NCBI RefSeq assembly: GCF_001984195.1
Contig: NZ_MTQN01000012.1
Location: 1,302,001 to 1,366,000 of the forward strand
Source: Kribbella sp. ALI-6-A
Lineage (GTDB): Bacteria; Actinomycetota; Actinomycetes; Propionibacteriales; Kribbellaceae
Length of the DNA stretch: 64,000 nt
Reading direction: 5' to 3'
In this document: positions 58,903 to 64,000 of the stretch, one piece after another
How positions within the stretch are numbered: the stretch's first letter is position 1
Layout: every line of letters begins with the position of its first letter
The notes under the pieces: generated by a model
The model's input: only the letters and a program-made list of their open reading frames with translations
The model's database searches: none
Told to the model about the DNA's origin: nothing
Program-made: the position numbers and the translations under genes

Positions 58903-59822
58903 TGATCCCGCTGGGGTGTTCCTGGGCGCCGTGGGACTGGGGCGACTGTATCGCCGAGAAGCTCGGGGACGCTCTCGAGTGGGCGATCGGCAGCCTGTTC
59001 GAGCTGATCTTCGACGCGATCAAGTTCGTGATCGTCAAGGCGGTCGAGCTGGTGATGGACTCGCTCGGCACCCTCTGGATCGACGTCAAGACCCCGGAGC
59101 TGGGCGAGAACAGCGCGATCGCGTTCCTCCAGGAGCGCACGCTGTGGATCCTGGTCTTCGTCGGCACCATCGCGATGATCGTCGGTGGTGTCCGGATGGC
59201 GATCTCTCAGCGCGGCGAGGCGGTCCGCGACATCATCAAGAGCCTGCTCACGATGGTGGTGGTCTCGGCCGGCGCGGTCGCCTTCGCCGGAGCGCTGATC
59301 GAGATCGCCGACTGGTTCGCGAAGTGGATCATCGACCAGGCGATCAAGGCCGGCCCTCAGCCGGAGCTGGTGCCCGGCGAGCCACCGCCACCGCCGGCGA
59401 CCTTCGAGACCCGGATCAACGACATCCTGGTCGACCCGCTGAAGGACGGCGGCGTCGGACTGATGCTGGTGATCGTGATCGGCATCCTGATGGTGATCAC
59501 CTCGCTGATCCAGCTGGCGTTGATGGTGATCCGGTACGCCATGCTGATCCTGCTGGTCGGGGTGCTGCCGCTGACCGCGGCGGCCACCAACACCGAGGCC
59601 GGGATGATGTGGTTCAAACGGTCGGTGGCCTGGCTGGCCGGGTTCATCCTCTACAAACCGATCGCGGCGATCATCTACGCGGCCGCGTTCACCCTGATGG
59701 GTACGCCGGCAGGCGCGGCCGACCAGACGCTGACCGTGATCACCGGCATCGCGATGATGATGCTCGCCGTCGTCGCGCTGCCTGCCATCCTGCGTTTCGT
59801 CTCACCGAAGACCGGGGGCTGA
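58902..59822 (+). CDS. VirB6/TrbL-like membrane protein
   Basis: 306 residues from the ATG that overlaps the upstream stop. Five to six hydrophobic helices: ILVFVGTIAMIVGGVRMAIS, LLTMVVVSAGAVAFAGAL, LMLVIVIGILMVITSLIQLA, YAMLILLVGVLPLTAAATN and a late helix pair. It has a Trp/Cys-rich start (GCSWAPWDWGDC) and the TrbL-like WFKRSVAWLAGFILYKPIAAI. It forms the putative channel of the secretion-like apparatus. The next gene is a clear paralogue. Confidence 0.8.
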   Translation: MIPLGCSWAPWDWGDCIAEKLGDALEWAIGSLFELIFDAIKFVIVKAVELVMDSLGTLWIDVKTPELGENSAIAFLQERTLWILVFVGTIAMIVGGVRMAISQRGEAVRDIIKSLLTMVVVSAGAVAFAGALIEIADWFAKWIIDQAIKAGPQPELVPGEPPPPPATFETRINDILVDPLKDGGVGLMLVIVIGILMVITSLIQLALMVIRYAMLILLVGVLPLTAAATNTEAGMMWFKRSVAWLAGFILYKPIAAIIYAAAFTLMGTPAGAADQTLTVITGIAMMMLAVVALPAILRFVSPKTGG

Positions 59823-59823
59823 C

Positions 59824-61407
59824 ATGCTGGCGCTCCTGTGCGACGACGGTTGGGACGCCTGCATCCGCGACTTCCTGCTGGATGCCCTCACCCCCGCAGT
59901 CGAGGCGTTGATTAAGTTGATCTTCGATCCGATCTTCACTGAGCTGAGCACGGCCATCGGCAAGGTGATGGCGACGATCGGCACCTTCTGGGTGTTCGTT
60001 CCCACCCCGCCGGTGGGCGACGCGCAGGGCCGGCCGGCGGTCGCGTCGGTGGGCTGGTTGTGGGAGCACACGAGTTGGCTGGCGATCTTCGCGGCGACCA
60101 TCGGCGTGATCGTCGGCGGGGCCCGGATGGCCTGGTCACACCGCGGCGACGCGGCCCGTGACCTGCTCAGATCCCTGCTCACGCTGGCGGTCGCCTCGAC
60201 GTTGGCGGTCGGCATCGTGCAACTGCTGATCTTCGTCGGCGACAGGTTCTCCGAGTGCATCATCTTGACCTCGCTGAACACCGGAGGGAGCGGCTGGACC
60301 TGCGACCCCACCGAAGACGTCAATCCGGCGAGTTTCGGCACGGCGATGACCGCGCTGCTCGGGCTCTCGACGTTGACCGGCGGCGTCGGGCTGATGATCA
60401 CGATCGCGGTCATCACCCTGCTCGCGTCGGTGATCCAGGTCGTGCTGATGGTGATCCGGTACGCGATGCTCATCCTGCTGCTGGGCGTGCTGCCGCTCGC
60501 GGCGTCGGCCACCAACACCGAGATGGGCCAGGCCTGGTTCAAGCGGATCCTCGGCTGGCTGGCGGCCTTCGTGCTCTACAAACCGGTGGCGGCGCTGATC
60601 TACGCCACCGCGATCAAGCTCACCGGCGCGGCGTTCGAAGTGGGCCACGAACAGGGCCCGCTGGCCTTCAAGGAGCAGGACCCCGGGACGCAGATCATGA
60701 ACATGGTCACCGGCGTCACCATGCTGGTGCTCGCGCTGTTCGCGATGCCGGCGCTGATGCGGTTCGTCGTACCGATGGTGTCCGCGACCGCGGGCTCGGC
60801 CGGGGCCGGCGGGATTGCGGCGAAGCTGATCGGCGCGGACAAGATCACCAGCCGGGCGAACTCGACCACTTCCAGCGAGAGCGACGGGCCGAGCGGTGCC
60901 CGGACCGTGGGCCGCTCCAGCAGCAACCCACCGCCGCCCCCGCCGAGCTCCGGCCCGCGCGGCGCGCAGAACTCCGGGTCGGCCGGCGGTAGCGGCGGCG
61001 CCGGAGGTGGCCGCACAGGCGGTGGAGGTCGCGGTGGCGGCGGTGCAGGTGGTGGCTCAGGCGGCGGTGCCGGGGGAGGCGCCGGCGGAGGTGCCGGGGC
61101 CGGGGCTGGATCAGGCGGTGCGGCCGGTGGCGGCGCGGCAGCCGGTGGTGGCGCGGCAGCAGGAGGCGCTGCGGCCGGTGGCGGTGCGGCGGCAGGTGGT
61201 GCGGCGGCCGGTGGTGCGGCCGCCGGTGGTGGTGCCGCGGCCGGAGGTGCGGCCGCCGGTGCGGGTGCCGCGGCCGGCCCGGTCGGTATCGCGGTGGTCG
61301 CCACCGCGGCGGCGGTGAAGAAGGGCATCGACACCGCCAAGGACGTGAGCAACGAGGCGATCGGGGACGACAGCGCAATGGATGAGGGACCAAGTGGCAG
61401 CGGCTGA
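59824..61407 (+). CDS. second VirB6/TrbL-like protein with long Gly/Ala-rich tail
   Basis: 527 residues, starting one base after its paralogue. The first 330 residues repeat the same topology (LLCDDGWDACIRDF at the start, LLLGVLPLAASATNTEMGQAWFKR, ILGWLAAFVLYKPVAALIYA). After TSSESDGPSGARTVGRSS a cytosolic tail of about 170 residues follows, with a stretch made almost only of Gly, Ala and Ser. The extreme end (KKGIDTAKDVSNEAIGDDS) is charged. Tandem VirB6/TrbL copies in one T4SS-like locus are unusual. Confidence 0.82.
   Translation: MLALLCDDGWDACIRDFLLDALTPAVEALIKLIFDPIFTELSTAIGKVMATIGTFWVFVPTPPVGDAQGRPAVASVGWLWEHTSWLAIFAATIGVIVGGARMAWSHRGDAARDLLRSLLTLAVASTLAVGIVQLLIFVGDRFSECIILTSLNTGGSGWTCDPTEDVNPASFGTAMTALLGLSTLTGGVGLMITIAVITLLASVIQVVLMVIRYAMLILLLGVLPLAASATNTEMGQAWFKRILGWLAAFVLYKPVAALIYATAIKLTGAAFEVGHEQGPLAFKEQDPGTQIMNMVTGVTMLVLALFAMPALMRFVVPMVSATAGSAGAGGIAAKLIGADKITSRANSTTSSESDGPSGARTVGRSSSNPPPPPPSSGPRGAQNSGSAGGSGGAGGGRTGGGGRGGGGAGGGSGGGAGGGAGGGAGAGAGSGGAAGGGAAAGGGAAAGGAAAGGGAAAGGAAAGGAAAGGGAAAGGAAAGAGAAAGPVGIAVVATAAAVKKGIDTAKDVSNEAIGDDSAMDEGPSGSG
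60990..61290. repeat. Gly/Ala-coding low-complexity repeat in the virB6-like gene
   Basis: Irregular tandem units of the type GGTGGTGCGGC(A/G)GC(A/C/G) encode (GGAAA)-like blocks. Prone to replication slippage, so length is likely to vary between strains. Confidence 0.75.
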
Positions 61408-62902
61408 CAACGTTCGATCGGCTCCCAGGACGTACGGCAACTGGCGGGCGCCCGCCTCGGCGGGCATCGCCGGGATGGGCACGCTCGGCACCGCGATCAT
61501 GATGTTCGGGCTGGTGATCACGATGATCGCCACCCTGTCCGGCGGGATCACCGGCGCGCTGGTGTCGCTGGTGATCGTCGGCTCCGTCCTGCTGTTGCTG
61601 ATGACCAAGGACAAGCACGGGCACTCCGCCCTGCAGCGGCTCTCGACCCGAATTGGATGGCAGCGAGCGAAGATGGCCAGGCACAACGTCTACCGATCCG
61701 GACCTCTCGGCCGTACGCCGTGGGGCAAGTTCCAGCTGCCCGGCCTCGCCGCGGCGTCCCAGCTGAGCGAGTACCAGGACTCCTACGGCCGGCCGTTCGC
61801 GTTGCTGTTCTACCCGAGCACCCGGCACTTCACCGTGATGATCAACGCCGAGCCCGACGGCGCCTCGCTGGTCGACGAGGACCAGGTCGACGCCTGGGTG
61901 GCGCACTGGGGCCAGTGGCTGGCGTCGCTGGGTCACGAGCCGGGCATCGTCGCCGCCTCGGTGACGGTGGAGACCGCGCCGGACACCGGGATCCGGCTGC
62001 GCCGCGAGGTCTCGCAGAACATGCAGGACGGGACGCCGGCGATCGCCCGCGCGATGCTCGCCGAGGTGATCCAGACCTACCCGGAGGGTTCTGCTTTGGT
62101 GTCGGCCCGAGTCGCGCTGACCTTCAAGGGCACCGACCGCAGCGGCAAACGCCGCAAGGAAGACGACATGGGCCGCGAGCTGGCGTCCCGGTTGCCCGCG
62201 CTCACCCAGAGCCTGAACTCCACCGGTGCCGGGGCCGCCCGCCCGGTGACCGCGCAGGAGTTGTGCGAGACGATCCGGATCGCCTACGACCCGGCCGCCG
62301 CGGTGCTGATCGACGAGGCCCGCAGCCAGGGCATCGCGCCGGAGCTGCAGTGGACCGACGTCGGCCCGGCCGCCGCGCAGGCGTTCTGGGACAAGTACCG
62401 GCACGACAGCGCCTGGTCGATCACCTGGCAGATGACCCAGGCGCCGCGCGGCGAGGTGTTCTCGTCGGTGCTGTCCCAGCTGGTCGGACCGCACCCGGAC
62501 ATCGACCGCAAGCGCGTCACGCTGCTGTACCGCCCGCTGGACGCCGCCACCGCGGCCCGGATGGTCGAGGCCGACAAGCGCAACGCGTCGTTCCGCGCCA
62601 CCGCCTCGGCCCGTCCGTCGGCCCGGTCGATCGCCGAGGCGAGGGCGGCCGACCGCACCGCGCAGGAAGAAGCCCGCGGCGCCGGCCTGGTCAACTTCGG
62701 GATGGTCGTCACCGGCACGGTGATGACCGCCGAGCAGCTGCCGGACATGGTCGCAGCGATCGACAACCTGGGCGCCACCGCGCGGGTGCTGCTCCGGCCG
62801 GCGTACGGGTCGCAGGACTCGGCGTTCGTCGCCGGGCTGCCGCTCGGCATCGTGCTGCAGAGCCACCTGTCGGTTCCGGCCGGCCTGCGGGAAGCGCTGT
62901 GA
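61394..62902 (+). CDS. SCO6880-family protein of the secretion-like locus
   Basis: 502 residues from a GTG at 61394, chosen because GAGGG lies about six bases upstream; an ATG at 61382 is also in frame. Two N-terminal helices (GTLGTAIMMFGLVITMIATL and LVSLVIVGSVLLLLMT) form a PrgI-like membrane module. A large soluble part follows: YQDSYGRPFALLFYPSTRHF, WGQWLASLGHEPGIVAASVT, RELASRLPALTQSLNSTGAG and FDxxR-type VirB4-N-like features. It carries no Walker motifs. It apparently supplies the N-terminal half that normally belongs to VirB4, because the next gene starts directly at the ATPase domain. Confidence 0.83.
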   Translation: MAAADNVRSAPRTYGNWRAPASAGIAGMGTLGTAIMMFGLVITMIATLSGGITGALVSLVIVGSVLLLLMTKDKHGHSALQRLSTRIGWQRAKMARHNVYRSGPLGRTPWGKFQLPGLAAASQLSEYQDSYGRPFALLFYPSTRHFTVMINAEPDGASLVDEDQVDAWVAHWGQWLASLGHEPGIVAASVTVETAPDTGIRLRREVSQNMQDGTPAIARAMLAEVIQTYPEGSALVSARVALTFKGTDRSGKRRKEDDMGRELASRLPALTQSLNSTGAGAARPVTAQELCETIRIAYDPAAAVLIDEARSQGIAPELQWTDVGPAAAQAFWDKYRHDSAWSITWQMTQAPRGEVFSSVLSQLVGPHPDIDRKRVTLLYRPLDAATAARMVEADKRNASFRATASARPSARSIAEARAADRTAQEEARGAGLVNFGMVVTGTVMTAEQLPDMVAAIDNLGATARVLLRPAYGSQDSAFVAGLPLGIVLQSHLSVPAGLREAL

Positions 62903-62918
62903 GTCAACGGGAGAGCTC

Positions 62919-64000
62919 GTGAGCAAGAAGAAGAAGCCGGTCGACCCGACCCGCGGCGGCCGCCGCCCGATGCCGCGCGGCTGGCCGGGCATGGGCGGTG
63001 GCTACTCGACGTACTTGCAGGCCCCGGCCGAGTGGCGCGGTACGACGGTCCAGGTGTGCGGCATGTGGCCGTTCTCGGCCGGCACCGGCAGCCCGATGGT
63101 CGGGGTGCCGATCGGCCGCAACATCCTGTCCGGCGCGACCATGTGCTGCGACCCGATCAGCTGGTTCATGCGGGCCAAGCTGATCTCGAACCCGTCGATG
63201 TTCGTGCTCGGCAAGCCCGGTCTGGGCAAGTCGACGATCACCCGGCGGATGGCGCTCGGCTTGGCCGGGTACGGCGTGATGCCGCTGGTCCTGGGCGACC
63301 TGAAGCCGGACTACAAGGACCTGATCGAGGCCCTCGGCGGCCAGGTGATCCAGCTCGGCCGCGGCCGTGGCCACCTGAACGTGCTCGACCCGGGCGAGTC
63401 CCGCAAGGCCGCGCTGCGGCTGACCGGGTCGGCCCGGCAGGCGATCGAGGCCGACGCCCACGGCCGTCGGCAGACGATGGTCTCGGCGCTGATCTCGATC
63501 ATGCGCTCGGCCCCGCCGACCGACCGCGAGGAGACCATTCTCGACGAGGCCCTCAAGGTGCTGGACGAGCGCCACGACGGGACGCCGGTGCTGCGCGACC
63601 TGCTCAAGGTCGTGCAGGACGCGCCGGACCGGGTCCGCAACGTCGCTCTCGACCGCGGCAGCCTCGACCGCTACCGGCAGATCACCGAAGGCCTGGAGGC
63701 GTCGCTGATCGGTCTGGTCGGTGGTGGCCGGCTGGGTGAGATCTTCTCCGAGCAGACCGACCAACCGATGAAGCTGGACCGGCCGGTGGTTTTCGACGTG
63801 TCCAACATCGACGACTCCGAGACCAACCTGCAGGCCGCCGCCCTGCTGGCCTGCTGGTCGTACGGGTTCGGCGCGGTCGCGGTCTCGCAGGCCCTGGCCG
63901 ACGCGGGCCTGGAGCCCCGGCGGCACTACTTCGTCATTCTCGACGAGCTGTGGCGGGTCCTGCGGGCCGGCCGTGGCCTGGTCGACCGCGTCGACGCGCT
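62919..64000 (+). CDS. VirB4/TraC-like ATPase, cut by the right edge
   Basis: At least 360 residues from a GTG at 62919 with GGGAGAG upstream; the stop lies beyond the window. Only about 95 residues precede Walker A (VLGKPGLGKST, near residues 96-106), far fewer than in a typical VirB4. VMPLVLGDLKPDYKDLIEAL and LNVLDPG follow, then Walker B RHYFVILDELWRVLRAG near residue 335. This matches the VirB4/TraC C-terminal ATPase that powers pilus or substrate handling. Together with the SCO6880-family gene it looks like a split VirB4. Confidence 0.88.
   Translation, partial: MSKKKKPVDPTRGGRRPMPRGWPGMGGGYSTYLQAPAEWRGTTVQVCGMWPFSAGTGSPMVGVPIGRNILSGATMCCDPISWFMRAKLISNPSMFVLGKPGLGKSTITRRMALGLAGYGVMPLVLGDLKPDYKDLIEALGGQVIQLGRGRGHLNVLDPGESRKAALRLTGSARQAIEADAHGRRQTMVSALISIMRSAPPTDREETILDEALKVLDERHDGTPVLRDLLKVVQDAPDRVRNVALDRGSLDRYRQITEGLEASLIGLVGGGRLGEIFSEQTDQPMKLDRPVVFDVSNIDDSETNLQAAALLACWSYGFGAVAVSQALADAGLEPRRHYFVILDELWRVLRAGRGLVDRVDA

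Noticed and set aside
60990..61290. Repetitive DNA resembling a short tandem array or CRISPR
   Set aside because: Units are irregular, in frame, and encode Gly/Ala; there are no spacers or uniform repeats.
55198..64000. Integrative conjugative element boundaries
   Set aside because: No integrase, relaxase, tRNA attachment site or flanking direct repeats were seen within the window, so no element ends were called.
1..64000. tRNA or rRNA genes
   Set aside because: No cloverleaf-like sequence or conserved rRNA segment was recognised in the intergenic regions by eye; a covariance search was not possible.

Overview
The window is chromosomal DNA from a very GC-rich actinobacterium. The evidence is GC-biased codon use throughout, many GTG/TTG starts, F420/LLM-type and DesA-type enzymes, a FemX-like ligase, a zinc-ribbon S18, and the synteny inositol-3-phosphate synthase / PadR / class A PBP / rpsF-ssb-rpsR-rplI. 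The last block also sits near oriC in Streptomyces. A Kribbella-like member of the Propionibacteriales fits best, but that is inference from gene content. No rRNA, tRNA, CRISPR, prophage or intact IS was seen.

Left part (1-19 kb). A secreted GH30 glycosidase, cut by the left edge, is divergent from its LacI regulator. Next comes a TetR-controlled catabolic operon: acyl-CoA dehydrogenase, SDR, APH-type kinase, histidine phosphatase, SDR, LLM oxidoreductase. The kinase + dehydrogenase pair resembles a split ACAD10/11 or LvaA/LvaC. Two divergent operons follow. One is a two-component system with a small membrane protein; the other is lipoprotein + MacA-like adaptor + MacB-like ATPase and permease. 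The kinase sensor and the lipoprotein share the same cysteine motifs. An MFS exporter and a membrane protein follow.

Middle part (18-30 kb). This holds a MerR/DUF4188 pair around a perfect operator, a DUF6348 gene, a diiron acyl-ACP desaturase with tandem operators, an alpha/beta hydrolase, a hotdog thioesterase, an MDR dehydrogenase and a secreted zinc metalloprotease. A gene-poor stretch (25.4-26.3 kb) leads to an unrecognised HExxH protein coupled to a 53-residue microprotein. A coiled-coil protein, a DUF72 gene and a 163-bp element with 24-bp terminal inverted repeats follow.

Right-centre (29-53 kb). Core genes (ino1-padR, atoE-like transporter, class A PBP, PIG-V-like glycosyltransferase, alanine-racemase-like protein + FemX) are mixed with accessory genes (transglutaminase-like protein, CGNR regulator + MFS, GH92 mannosidase, methyltransferase, GH27 alpha-galactosidase, SDR, MFS, endonuclease IV, Lrp + MFS). 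GH30, GH92 and GH27 together suggest growth on fungal or plant glycans.

Right end (53-64 kb). The rpsF-ssb-rpsR-rplI operon ends in a strong terminator. Beyond it lies a type IV secretion-like locus. Two minus-strand genes encode a membrane-anchored beta-propeller-like protein and a tiny secreted repeat protein. The plus-strand operon encodes a degenerate P-loop protein (DUF6668-like), a VirB2/TrbC-like pilin candidate, a VirB8/TcpC-like protein, two VirB6/TrbL-like proteins (one with a long Gly/Ala tail), an SCO6880-family protein and a VirB4-like ATPase that runs off the right edge. No relaxase, integrase or att site is visible, so this looks like a resident system rather than an obvious integrative element. 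It is the best candidate here for an undescribed system.
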